A DNA stretch of 20,596 nucleotides from contig JAZDLO010000244.1 in the NCBI GenBank assembly GCA_043801935.1, positions 1 through 20,596 of the forward strand, read 5' to 3'. Both the position numbers and the translations under genes were made by a program. The notes beneath the pieces are model-generated. The model saw only the letters and a list, made by a program, of their open reading frames with translations. It was not told the DNA's origin and ran no database searches. Each line of letters opens with the position of its first letter. Position 1 is the stretch's first letter. Positions 14,121 to 20,596 of the stretch are shown in pieces. Source of the stretch: JAZDLO01 sp043801935 (GTDB lineage: Bacteria > Actinomycetota > Thermoleophilia > RBG-16-64-13).

Positions 14121-14885
14121 CTGATCTACGCCATAGCAAATCAGAAAGGTGGGGTGGGCAAAACCACCACAGCCGTGAATCTGGCAGCGAGCCTGGCCCA
14201 ATCGGGAGAGCAGGTCCTCCTGGTGGATATGGATGCGCAGGCGAACGCCTCCCACGGACTCGCAGTGCGCGTCCCGAAGGGCGAACCGACCATACTCGAG
14301 GTGCTCCTGGGAGAGGAGACGCTGAGCTCGGTCATCAGGGCGTCGTCGGTAGCTGGTCTTGACGTAGCCCCCTCGTCTCCGGACATGGCCGGAGCCGGCG
14401 TCCTGCTCCCCGCTCTTCAGAGGCGCGAGTTCAGGCTTAAGGACGCTCTTGCCCCGACGGTCGGCCCGGGCTCGAAGTACACCTACGTATTCATAGACTG
14501 CCCCCCCTCGCTTGGTCTGCTCACGGTGAACTCGTTGGTCGCGACCGACCAGGTGATAATCCCCGTCCAGACCGAGTACTACGCGCTCGAGGGCCTGGCT
14601 CAGCTTATCTCTACGATCGTGGCGGTCAGGGAGCGCCTCAACCCAGCCCTGAGGATAGCCGGGTTGGTGCTCACGATGATGGACCCACGAACCACACTGG
14701 CTCGGCAAGTGGAGCTCGAGATCCGCACTCATTTCCCGAACCTGACTTTCAGCACGATGGTGCCGCGCAACGTGCGTCTGGCCGAGGCGCCCAGCCACGG
14801 CATCCCCGTTTCGATGCTTGATCCGCATTGCGTCGGCTCAGACGCCTACTTCGATCTCGCAATGGAGGTTGTAAGCCATGGCTAG
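14121..14885 (+). CDS. parA: Chromosome partitioning ATPase ParA (Soj), apparent CTG start
   Basis: ParA ATPases bind DNA nonspecifically and drive ParB-parS segregation. From CTG 14121 the protein has 254 residues: IYAIANQKGGVGKTTTAVNL with the deviant Walker A KGGVGKTT at 9-16, then LLVDMDAQANAS, FIDCPPSLGLLT and QTEYYALEGLAQL. The family normally begins 8-10 residues before KGG, exactly where the CTG lies. No ATG, GTG or TTG occurs in frame between the rsmG stop (14052-14054) and the GTG encoding Val12 inside the Walker motif. AGGAAGGG at 14106-14113 lies 7 bases before the CTG, an excellent Shine-Dalgarno. It overlaps parB by 8 bases. Its partner parB follows and its target parS is in mnmG. 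Confidence 0.93.
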   Translation: MIYAIANQKGGVGKTTTAVNLAASLAQSGEQVLLVDMDAQANASHGLAVRVPKGEPTILEVLLGEETLSSVIRASSVAGLDVAPSSPDMAGAGVLLPALQRREFRLKDALAPTVGPGSKYTYVFIDCPPSLGLLTVNSLVATDQVIIPVQTEYYALEGLAQLISTIVAVRERLNPALRIAGLVLTMMDPRTTLARQVELEIRTHFPNLTFSTMVPRNVRLAEAPSHGIPVSMLDPHCVGSDAYFDLAMEVVSHG

Positions 14886-15777
14886 AAGACCCGCCCTCGG
14901 TAGAGGACTGGCCGCTCTTCTGGGCGAAGAGGCCGAGAACGGGGCGGCTCTGGGATCCCAGCCGTCGGCTGCGGCATCGGCGCCCCCCGTTGGCGGGGGC
15001 ATCATCGATCTCTCGGTGAGCGTCATACGCCGCAACCCGCGGCAGCCACGCCGGGCATTTGAACCCGCGGCTCTCGATGAACTGGCGACGTCCATCGCTT
15101 CGGTCGGGGTAGTACAGCCCGTGATCGTCCGAGAAGTCGAGGACGGGTACGAGCTCATCGCCGGTGAGCGCCGGTGGCGTGCCGCTCAAAAAGCCGGGTT
15201 CACGGTCATACCTGCGATCGTACGCGCCGCTTCTGATGTGGAGAGTCTCGAGATCGCCCTGGTGGAGAACGTCGTTCGTCAGCAACTCAACCCTGTTGAT
15301 GAAGCCTACGCCCTCAGGGTCTTGCTGGAGGACTTGGGGGTGACCCAGGAGAACCTCGCGGCGCGGGTGGGCAAGAGCCGCTCTGCCATCGCGAACAAAA
15401 TACGGCTGCTCGATCTGCCGGCCGGTATACAAGAATCTCTATCAAGCGGAGCTCTTTCGGAGGGCCACGGCCGTGCACTTCTGGGCCTGAGCGAGCGGGG
15501 AAGGCAGCTGCAACTCGCGCGGCGCGCCGTAGATAGGGGGCTGTCCGTGCGCCAGGTAGAAGAAGAGGTCCGTCGCTTGACCGAAGGAGCGCGGCCGGAT
15601 AGCAGGCGCAAGGGATCATCGCTCGACCCAGAAGTCGTCGATGAGGTTCGAGACGCCTTCTATGCGTCTCTCGGAGTGGTCCCCCGGGTGAAGGCGCGCG
15701 GCAGCGGGGGAGTGATCGAGCTACCCTTCAAGGATGGAGAGGAGCTTCGGCGCCTGCTCGGCCGGCTCGGTTCCTAA
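14878..15777 (+). CDS. parB: Chromosome partitioning protein ParB (Spo0J)
   Basis: ParB binds parS, spreads as a CTP-dependent clamp and stimulates ParA. The protein has 299 residues. It starts with MARRPALGRGLAALLG, the usual ParA-interacting N-terminus. The CTP-binding domain contains NPRQPRRAF (53-61), SVGVVQPVIVR and the GERRWRAA motif (96-103). ENVVRQQLNPVDEAYALRVL (130-149) leads into the helix-turn-helix (VTQENLAARVGKSRSAIANK, 155-174) that reads parS. The C-terminal dimerisation region ends at LLGRLGS. The ATG at 14878 overlaps the parA end by 8 bases. parB is the last gene of the mnmE-to-parB cluster; a 160-base spacer follows. Confidence 0.97.
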   Translation: MARRPALGRGLAALLGEEAENGAALGSQPSAAASAPPVGGGIIDLSVSVIRRNPRQPRRAFEPAALDELATSIASVGVVQPVIVREVEDGYELIAGERRWRAAQKAGFTVIPAIVRAASDVESLEIALVENVVRQQLNPVDEAYALRVLLEDLGVTQENLAARVGKSRSAIANKIRLLDLPAGIQESLSSGALSEGHGRALLGLSERGRQLQLARRAVDRGLSVRQVEEEVRRLTEGARPDSRRKGSSLDPEVVDEVRDAFYASLGVVPRVKARGSGGVIELPFKDGEELRRLLGRLGS

Positions 15778-15861
15778 GCGTCCGGTGCGCACATTCTCCT
15801 GCCGGGGGGCGCGGTGGCGGAGCCTCCCATCAGTGCGGCGAGCCTCGAAGCTACTGCGACT

Positions 15862-15872
15862 GTGACCGTCAC
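15862..15872. repeat. Short inverted repeat GTGAC-C-GTCAC
   Basis: Perfect 5-bp arms flank one base, 65 bases before the small gene at 15938. It could be an operator for that gene, but arms this short also arise by chance. Confidence 0.2.
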
Positions 15873-15920
15873 CTATGTGTTGACGGGCTAATACGCCGAC
15901 ATCGACTTGAGCGGGCTCCC

Positions 15921-15931
15921 TGCTATATGAT
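15921..15931 (+). promoter_or_regulatory. Candidate promoter for a leaderless transcript
   Basis: TGCTATATGAT contains an extended -10 (TGC-TATATG) and an overlapping TATGAT (15926-15931). The ATG of the next gene is at 15938, so transcription would start at or within a base or two of the start codon. No Shine-Dalgarno precedes that ATG and no good -35 is present. Leaderless mRNAs of this layout are common in Actinobacteria. Confidence 0.5.
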
Positions 15932-15937
15932 GGCGAC

Positions 15938-16246
15938 ATGGGTTACAGCGTATCTATCACGCCTGACGCGGAGTCCGGCTCGTTGAGCCTAGTGCTCAGG
16001 GTCAGCCTGACTCGCGCGGAGAGCAACGACCTTTTCCTCTCCGGGGACTCCATGCTAGGTTGGCCGGTAGAGGGCCTTGAGCAGAACGGGGATCCCAAGT
16101 TGGAGCGCAGCGGCATGTTCATATCGGAGGTGGCGGCTCGTCCCTCGGGGCTCACAATCCGCTACTCCCGGCGAGACCAGGCGGAGCGAGCCGCTGCTCT
16201 GTTGCGCATGCAATTGGCCAACGTCGGGATTGAAGAGGAGAGCTGA
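15938..16246 (+). CDS. Small protein of unknown function, paired with Roadblock/LC7 gene
   Basis: This is a 102-residue soluble protein with no recognised family. It starts MGYSVSITPDAESGSLSLVL and ends RMQLANVGIEEES. The alternating hydrophobic pattern at the start (about 4-25) and near GLTIRYSRRDQAERAAALLR (71-90) suggests a small alpha/beta fold with a C-terminal helix. There are no signal peptide, membrane segments or cysteines. Support that it is real comes from the well-placed -10 element with a leaderless ATG and from its TGA directly abutting the ATG of the Roadblock gene with no gap. The GAGGAG serving that gene lies inside this one's 3' end. The two proteins are therefore probably made together, perhaps as partners. 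Confidence 0.72.
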   Translation: MGYSVSITPDAESGSLSLVLRVSLTRAESNDLFLSGDSMLGWPVEGLEQNGDPKLERSGMFISEVAARPSGLTIRYSRRDQAERAAALLRMQLANVGIEEES

Positions 16247-16660
16247 ATGCAGGGACCTGAAAGCCCGGCAAGGGTCGACGCCCTGAAGGAAGCTCTGGGG
16301 GAGTATCTGCGTATCCCGGGCATGAAGGCCGCGATCCTCGTGTCAGACCAGGGGCTGGTGATCAGTGGCGTGGCGCATGAGCATGTGGACACGGCCAGTA
16401 TTGCCGCTCTGGTGATCGATACGGTGGCAACCGCCCAGCGCTTTGGATTTCAGGTACAGGCTGGCTTTCTGGACACCATGAGCATCGAGTTCGAGAAGCT
16501 CACGGTCGTGCTGGCGCCGTTCACGCCGGACGTGATGCTCGCCCTCGTGGCAGAACCGGGTTGCCTGGGCGCGCTGCGTGATGGCCCCGTCCATGGGTAT
16601 GGCTCGGTGCCGGCGGCGAGCCCAGCCGACGAGGCCGAGCCACTAGGGGATCAGGAGTAA
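16247..16660 (+). CDS. Roadblock/LC7-domain protein
   Basis: This 137-residue protein carries the Roadblock/LC7 fold: YLRIPGMKAAILVSDQGLVI at about 24-43, followed by SIAALVIDTVATAQRFGFQV, a strand pair (MSIEFEKLTVVLAPF) and VMLALVAEPGCLGALR. Bacterial members such as MglB act with small Ras-like GTPases in polarity and gliding, or occur in operons for regulatory GTPases in actinobacteria. No small GTPase gene is next to it in this window, so its partner is unknown. GAGGAG lies about 6 bases before the ATG. The C-terminal 20 residues are acidic and disordered. It overlaps the opposing gene by 10 bases at the 3' end. Confidence 0.8.
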   Translation: MQGPESPARVDALKEALGEYLRIPGMKAAILVSDQGLVISGVAHEHVDTASIAALVIDTVATAQRFGFQVQAGFLDTMSIEFEKLTVVLAPFTPDVMLALVAEPGCLGALRDGPVHGYGSVPAASPADEAEPLGDQE

Positions 16661-17091
16661 CCTGAGCCACCCGTCCCAAGCCGCTCCCCCGACAGATAGT
16701 CGAGGAAGCCGATGACATCCGGCTCCGATCCTGCGCCCCAGACTTCCCATACCAGCTTGGGGGGAGTGGCGATGGTGAGGGTTTCGCCGGACCGGGAGGT
16801 ATACAAGTAGGGCTTTGGATCGGGCAGATAGAGCAGTTCCACCTTGAACGGTGGCGCTTGATCGTCCGTGAATACACTCTTGGCCTTGATCAGAGCCTTG
16901 CCGGAGTTGCCGAGGGCGGCAGAACCGCCGACCCGGGCGAGGGTCATGATGAATCCGTAAGACCTGATGAGGCTGACCAAGTATTGTCCATCCTGGGTGG
17001 GTGAGGTGTACCTCTCGGCTACGGGCGCAGGGAGGGCCAGCAGCGCGACAAGCACCACCAGTATGATCCATATGAGTCGGCGTCTAGCCAC
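16651..17091 (-). CDS. Hypothetical protein with N-terminal membrane anchor or signal peptide
   Basis: This is a 146-residue protein of no recognised family. It begins MARRRLIWIILVVLVALLAL, a basic start followed by a hydrophobic core and then PAPVAERY, so it is either anchored in the membrane or secreted; the PAPVA could be a cleavage region. The remainder is soluble and rich in beta-type sequence (FKVELLYLPDPKPYLYTS, GETLTIATPPKLVWEVWG). The GTG at 17089-17091 has GAGGGG 3-4 bases upstream. A TACAAT -10 element lies at 17134-17139 on this strand, but its -35 is poor. Its stop lies inside the 3' end of the Roadblock gene, a 10-base convergent overlap without room for an ordinary terminator. 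Confidence 0.7.
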   Translation of the reverse strand: MARRRLIWIILVVLVALLALPAPVAERYTSPTQDGQYLVSLIRSYGFIMTLARVGGSAALGNSGKALIKAKSVFTDDQAPPFKVELLYLPDPKPYLYTSRSGETLTIATPPKLVWEVWGAGSEPDVIGFLDYLSGERLGTGGSGYS

Positions 17092-17250
17092 GAACCCCTC
17101 GATCCGTCACTCTTCTCGGGTAGCTTCCTATCCATTGTAATCTGTATGAGGGGCGGAACTCGCCGGAGATTATCCGCCAGGACGAGAAAGGCGCCACAAC
17201 ATGCTGCAGAGTCGTATCCGGAACGGCTGGGGAGGAAGGGGTGGGTCACT

Positions 17251-17772
17251 ATGTTGGGCAGGGGACGGATCATCGTCCACACGGGCGACGGCAAGGGGAA
17301 GACGACGGCGGCCTTCGGTGCGGCAATGCGCGCGAGCGGGCATGGTCTTAGGGTCGCGGTGGTCCAGTTCATCAAGGGCGTGTGGGACTACGGTGAAGTG
17401 CGCGCCGCCGAACGGCTTGAGAACATCGAGGTGACTCGGATCGGATCAGGTTTCACATGGCTGGCCGAGGATCCATCCGAGCCGCGGACGCTGGCAGAAG
17501 AAGCATGGAGGGTCTCGCGGGAATTCGCGCTCTCCGACCGCTACGATCTGCTGATCCTAGATGAGCTCAACTGCGCTGTGGCGGAGGGATACGTGGGGGT
17601 CGACGAAGTCCTTGCTCTGCTGGCGGCCAAACCTGACCGCCTGTCCATCGTCATCACCGGGCGTGACGCGAAGTCAGAGATCATCGACGCAGCGGACACC
17701 GCGACGGACATGCGTTGCCTGAAGCACGCATTCGCCCAAGGCGTGCCGGCGCGAAAGGGCATCGAGTACTAA
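17251..17772 (+). CDS. cobO: Cob(I)yrinic acid a,c-diamide adenosyltransferase (CobO/BtuR/CobA type)
   Basis: The enzyme transfers the adenosyl group of ATP to cob(I)alamin or a corrinoid precursor, giving the coenzyme form. The protein has 173 residues, normal for the family. It contains IIVHTGDGKGKTTAAFGAAM with the P-loop GDGKGKTT at 12-19, the segment RVAVVQFIKGVWDYGEV, and YDLLILDELNCAVAEGYV with the family DEL(N) signature, then SIVITGRDAKSEIIDAADTA. The ATG at 17251 is chosen over an upstream GTG/ATG frame because the conserved region starts a few residues later and GGAGGAAGGGG lies about 9 bases upstream. No other cobalamin genes and no recognisable B12 riboswitch are near it. It is divergent from 16651-17091 and convergent with rlmN. 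Confidence 0.93.
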   Translation: MLGRGRIIVHTGDGKGKTTAAFGAAMRASGHGLRVAVVQFIKGVWDYGEVRAAERLENIEVTRIGSGFTWLAEDPSEPRTLAEEAWRVSREFALSDRYDLLILDELNCAVAEGYVGVDEVLALLAAKPDRLSIVITGRDAKSEIIDAADTATDMRCLKHAFAQGVPARKGIEY

Positions 17773-17853
17773 GACTCGGCCTAGGAGTCACCGCGAAACC
17801 GACTATGGCTAGGCTAAAGGTCCGACCATCCTGCCAAAGTGCCGCTTCGGAGG

Positions 17854-19122
17854 CTATTCTCGAAGCTCGTGATGCTCCCTGGCGTCCTCCCCACCATACG
17901 ACTGGCGCCGTCCGGCGAGCTGACCGCATGCCGCCTGTATTCCGCTTCCCTTACTCTGTCTGACGACGGCCTCGATGCGGGCGTTTAGAAGTGCGTGTCT
18001 AAAGGCCGTGACTGCCGCTGGGCTGGACGGTCGGAATGGTGCTGTCGGGACTAGACCGGTCTCCGTCGCGCGCTGTACGGGAGGCGCGGCCGGCTGGGGC
18101 ACGGGGTTCCAGGCAAGGAGATTCACGGCTACCACGTGGCCCCTCAGCAAAGATGCGAGACGGCGGGCATCATCGACCGAATCGTTGATCCCGCCGAGGA
18201 GGACGTACTCGACGAGCAGCTTGCGGTGGGTGAGCTCGAAATGGTCCCAGGCGGCTTCAAGGACCTCAGACAGCGGGTATCGGAAGCTTGTCGGGACCAG
18301 AAGCGCCCTGGTGCGATCGTCGGCAGCGTGGAGGGAGATGGCGAGGTTCACCTGTGGTTCGGCGCGCGCCAACGTGAGTATCCCGGCGGGTATGCCGATA
18401 GTCGATACCGACAGCGCCCGGTGGGACAATCCGAGCCCCTGTGGGTCGGTAAGGACCCGGATAGATGCGAGGACGGCCTGCAAATTGAGGAGGGGTTCGC
18501 CCATGCCCATGTACACGACGTTGGAGATCCGGCGACCTTCCTCTGCCGCGATGACGGACGCCGCCCGGACCTGGTCTATGATCTCCGCTGTGGATAGGCT
18601 CCGACGGAACCCCATGCCGCCGGTGGCGCAGAACCCGCATCCGACCGGGCAGCCGACTTGGCTGGATATGCAGACGGTGATCCGCGTGCGGTAGCGCATG
18701 ATCACGGCCTCGATGGACGCGCCATCGCGAGCCGAGAGCAACAGCTTCGTCGTTCCCTCTGATGACGTGCGGGAGTCGGCAAGTGTGAGGGTTGATACGC
18801 CGAGATCAGTGAGACTATCGCGGACGGCGGCCGGCAGAGCGGTCGCCTCGGCGAAAGGCCGCAGCGGTCGACGCATTAGATGCTCGTAGACCTGTATGTG
18901 GCGATACGAAGGAGCGTCGATGATCGCGAGCGCCTGGGACACATCGGGCCGGTAGACGGAGAGCAGCCCCTGCGGTGTCGGGGTCACGGCGCGCTCGGGT
19001 CGGGTCGCTGAGGGTGTGCGAACCGGGGTACGGGAAGGAGCCCTCTTGGCTTGGCCCCCGCCTCTGCCGGCCTTGCCGGCCCTGCTCACGCTAGCAACCG
19101 GGCGGCGTGCGGCCGCCCGCAT
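17854..19122 (-). CDS. rlmN: 23S rRNA (adenine2503-C2)/tRNA (A37-C2) methyltransferase RlmN, radical SAM
   Basis: RlmN methylates C2 of A2503 in 23S rRNA, and A37 of some tRNAs, by radical SAM chemistry. The protein has 422 residues, longer than the usual 340-390. Catalytic Cys151 is in TVCISSQVGC. The iron-sulfur cysteines are Cys158, Cys162 and Cys165 (GCPVGCGFCATG). Further motifs are VVYMGMGEPLLN, NLAISLHA and the second catalytic cysteine Cys399 in QSKGSGIQAACGQL. Two oddities account for the length. The first 50 residues are Arg/Ala/Pro/Thr-rich and disordered. A Pro/Thr-rich insertion of about 20 residues lies in the NPVPQPAAPP region before the final helix. The ATG at 19120-19122 has no Shine-Dalgarno; an in-frame TGA lies upstream, so the frame cannot extend further. 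Confidence 0.95.
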   Translation of the reverse strand: MRAAARRPVASVSRAGKAGRGGGQAKRAPSRTPVRTPSATRPERAVTPTPQGLLSVYRPDVSQALAIIDAPSYRHIQVYEHLMRRPLRPFAEATALPAAVRDSLTDLGVSTLTLADSRTSSEGTTKLLLSARDGASIEAVIMRYRTRITVCISSQVGCPVGCGFCATGGMGFRRSLSTAEIIDQVRAASVIAAEEGRRISNVVYMGMGEPLLNLQAVLASIRVLTDPQGLGLSHRALSVSTIGIPAGILTLARAEPQVNLAISLHAADDRTRALLVPTSFRYPLSEVLEAAWDHFELTHRKLLVEYVLLGGINDSVDDARRLASLLRGHVVAVNLLAWNPVPQPAAPPVQRATETGLVPTAPFRPSSPAAVTAFRHALLNARIEAVVRQSKGSGIQAACGQLAGRRQSYGGEDAREHHELRE

Positions 19123-19198
19123 CGTAGGTAGACCGCGGTTCCTTCACGTCCACGACGATCATGAGCCTGCGACGAATCTCATGAGTCGGCTGCGAGTC

Positions 19199-20038
19199 TC
19201 ACGACACGGTCGCCGATCTCGTCAGGCGGACGATCATGCCCCGCCCCACAGAGAGCAACTGGGCCGCGCTGGCCGCATTGAGGGCGAGGGCGACCTGTCC
19301 CCACGAATCGCAGACCACTCCCAGCTCCCCGGGGCGCAGTTCCCCATAGGTCTGTACTACCCGGGCGCTCCACTCTGGAAGGCCTTCGCCTTCGACATCC
19401 ACCTTGAGCGTTTCCTCCGTGGGTAAGAAGTCGTCGAATCTTAGGGCCAAACCCACGTTGCCGAAACGATCGATCTCGATAACCTCGGCGACGGCCCCCT
19501 GGGGGGTGACCTGCCAGGTGGGTGGCGGCAAACGAACCAAGGTAGCCGGGTCCACGGGAGTTCCGTAATCGGCCGGATCGACGGCCGCGGAGAACAGGGC
19601 GGCAGCTGGTGCGAACACGTCGCGACCGTGAAAGGTGGAGGAGACGCCGCCGCTGGGGAGTCCGGCTCGCTTGCGCACCCGATCCGGGTCGAGCAGCCAG
19701 ACTTCGGTCAAGCCGCCGAGTGCTTCCGCGGCGGGTGGGAGCAGGCCGTTGTCGGGGCCGACCAGCACGTCTCCCCGCGTGGTGGTCAACGCCAGCGGAC
19801 GGCGGCCCGTTCCCACTCCAGGGTCTATGACCGCCAGATGCACCGCGGGCGGGTAGAGGGGCGCGACTCGCTGCAGGGTGAGAGACCCGGCCGCGACGTC
19901 GCCCACCGCGACTTCATGAGAGATATGTAGGACTCGGGCGTGCGGCTCTACGCGAGCGACTACGGCTTCGCAGGTGGCAACATATCCGCCGTTCCAGCCG
20001 AAATCGCTGAGGAACGTGATGATGTCGAATCGGTTCAT
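19199..20038 (-). CDS. SAM hydroxide adenosyltransferase-family protein (DUF62)
   Basis: Members of this family (related to the SAM fluorinase/chlorinase) cleave SAM to adenosine and methionine using water or hydroxide. The protein has 279 residues. It begins MNRFDIITFLSDFGWNGGYV, with the family SDFG aspartate and the tyrosine that follows. VHLAVIDPGVGTGRRPLAL (67-85), VGPDNGLL (93-100), STFHGRDVFAPAAALFSAAV and the C-domain segment EIDRFGNVGLAL follow. The ATG at 20036-20038 is preceded by GGAGGAG at good spacing. Longer starts would run back into the upstream gene. It overlaps that gene's stop by 4 bases (ATGA), indicating translational coupling. A 76-base spacer separates it from rlmN. 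Confidence 0.92.
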   Translation of the reverse strand: MNRFDIITFLSDFGWNGGYVATCEAVVARVEPHARVLHISHEVAVGDVAAGSLTLQRVAPLYPPAVHLAVIDPGVGTGRRPLALTTTRGDVLVGPDNGLLPPAAEALGGLTEVWLLDPDRVRKRAGLPSGGVSSTFHGRDVFAPAAALFSAAVDPADYGTPVDPATLVRLPPPTWQVTPQGAVAEVIEIDRFGNVGLALRFDDFLPTEETLKVDVEGEGLPEWSARVVQTYGELRPGELGVVCDSWGQVALALNAASAAQLLSVGRGMIVRLTRSATVS

Positions 20039-20596
20039 TCTCCTCCCCATCCCAAAGAGGCGAGACCCGCCGTATGGAATACATGCTCGGTCATACCATC
20101 GCGACCGATGCGCAGCACCAGCCCCATTCGGTCGTCGGCCCAGGCCGTCGAGGCATGCACGGGTAGCGAAACCTCGAACACGTCTCGCCAAGCGGCTTCG
20201 GCGGCTGCGGCCAGACGCGAGCACTGTATGCAGCTTACCTCCACGTGCCCATCTTCTTCCAGGTGCATGCGAACGGCCAGATCCTCGTCGTCGCCGACCC
20301 CGCTGACGCGCAGCCCCATTTCTAGGCCCAGAAGGAGAGACGGGCAGTCGGGCACCACGAGCAGGCACAAGCGGTCGTCATGCCAACCGAAGCGCGCCTC
20401 CCTAATCCTCGTACCCTCGGCCCGTTGCATGGTAGACGGAAGGTCCGGAGCCAGGAACCCTGCCGCGGCCCATTCGGCGGCCGAGTCCTTGAGGCCGGCT
20501 CCCAGGAGGCCGTCGATGACGGGAGCCACCCTTCCTAGGGGGAGCGCCGGCAGGGCCGCCGACTCCCCCTCCAGCACGGCAGGAAGAGTTCCATCG
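20035..20596 (-). CDS. C-terminal part of a probable glycoside hydrolase family 57-like protein (cut by window edge)
   Basis: The frame is open to the window edge, giving 186 visible residues, and probably continues outside. The visible part resembles the C-terminal region of GH57-type alpha-amylase-like proteins: GRVAPVIDGLLGAGLKDSAA, then EWAAAGFLAPDLPSTMQRAE, RIREARFGWHDDRLCLLVVP and later ADDRMGLVLRIGRDG. That family has a P-x-IDG...EW-GAG...MHRA...GFD-LYLR pattern in its C-terminal domain. No catalytic GH57 motifs fall inside the window, so the assignment rests on this one region. A GTG at 20575-20577 could start a shorter standalone protein, but conserved-looking sequence (DGTLPAVLEG) continues upstream of it. 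The stop overlaps the next gene's start as ATGA. Confidence 0.55.
   Translation of the reverse strand, partial: DGTLPAVLEGESAALPALPLGRVAPVIDGLLGAGLKDSAAEWAAAGFLAPDLPSTMQRAEGTRIREARFGWHDDRLCLLVVPDCPSLLLGLEMGLRVSGVGDDEDLAVRMHLEEDGHVEVSCIQCSRLAAAAEAAWRDVFEVSLPVHASTAWADDRMGLVLRIGRDGMTEHVFHTAGLASLGWGGE

Noticed and set aside
15880..15908. TTGACG at 15880 as the -35 of a promoter for the small gene at 15938
   Set aside because: No acceptable -10 occurs 16-18 bases downstream; the extended -10 at 15921-15931 fits better.
17092..17250. Possible cobalamin riboswitch before the corrinoid adenosyltransferase gene
   Set aside because: I could not find a B12-box-like core or the expected long structured leader; the spacer is only 159 bases and shared with a divergent gene.
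17449..17460. parS-like half site (GGTTTCACATGG) in cobO
   Set aside because: Only one arm matches; the second half of the palindrome is absent.
17773..17789. GACTC-7 bases-GAGTC hairpin right after cobO as a terminator
   Set aside because: The stem is only 5 bp and no T-tract follows on either strand.
17975..18694. Long plus-strand frame opposite rlmN, and similar frames opposite recF, mnmG and the SAM-hydroxide gene
   Set aside because: Antisense frames stay open in GC-rich DNA; the opposite strand encodes recognisable conserved proteins.

Overview
This window is the replication-origin neighbourhood of a GC-rich bacterial chromosome. Genes left of about 4.8 kb run leftward (an ATPase/winged-helix gene, dnaA, dnaN, an S4 RNA-binding gene, recF). 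Genes right of about 5.68 kb run rightward (rpmH, rnpA, yidD, yidC, jag, mnmE, an mnmG paralog, mnmG, rsmG, parA, parB). The 867-base gap between them carries five DnaA-box-like 9-mers, one of them a perfect TTATCCACA, so I read it as oriC. A perfect 16-bp parS (TGTTTCACGTGAAACA) lies inside mnmG, about 6.5 kb from the origin. The gene order, frequent GTG starts and GC-rich codons suggest an actinobacterium. Streptomyces and Mycobacterium lack mnmE and mnmG, so their presence points to a deep-branching class such as Coriobacteriia, Thermoleophilia, Rubrobacteria or relatives. That placement is inference.

Layout: 1-3867 (minus) holds recF (cut by the window edge), the S4 gene, dnaN, a 280-base spacer with an AT-rich patch, and dnaA. 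3944-4810 (minus) encodes a GHKL-type ATPase fused to a C-terminal winged helix, apparently the first gene of the dnaA transcript. 4811-5677 is oriC plus the rpmH promoter and leader. 5678-8250 (plus) is the ribosomal protein/RNase P/membrane insertase/Jag cluster. 8472-15777 (plus) is a tight operon of tRNA-wobble modification (mnmE, mnmG paralog, mnmG), 16S rRNA methylation (rsmG) and chromosome partition (parA, parB). 15938-16660 (plus) is a small unknown gene abutting a Roadblock/LC7 gene. 16651-17091 (minus) is a membrane-anchored unknown. 17251-17772 (plus) is corrinoid adenosyltransferase. 17854-20596 (minus) holds rlmN, a SAM-hydroxide adenosyltransferase-type gene and the C-terminal part of a probable GH57-like protein.

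The most notable points are: (1) a diverged MnmG paralog between mnmE and mnmG that keeps the FAD-fold landmarks but lacks both catalytic cysteines and the C-terminal MnmE-binding domain; (2) apparent CTG start codons on both rsmG and parA, each with a well-spaced Shine-Dalgarno; (3) the ATPase/winged-helix gene upstream of dnaA, whose predicted promoter has a -35 element covered by a DnaA box; (4) the parS site inside mnmG; (5) the possibly leaderless small-ORF/Roadblock pair next to parAB. No tRNA or rRNA genes, insertion sequences, prophage genes or CRISPR arrays were seen.
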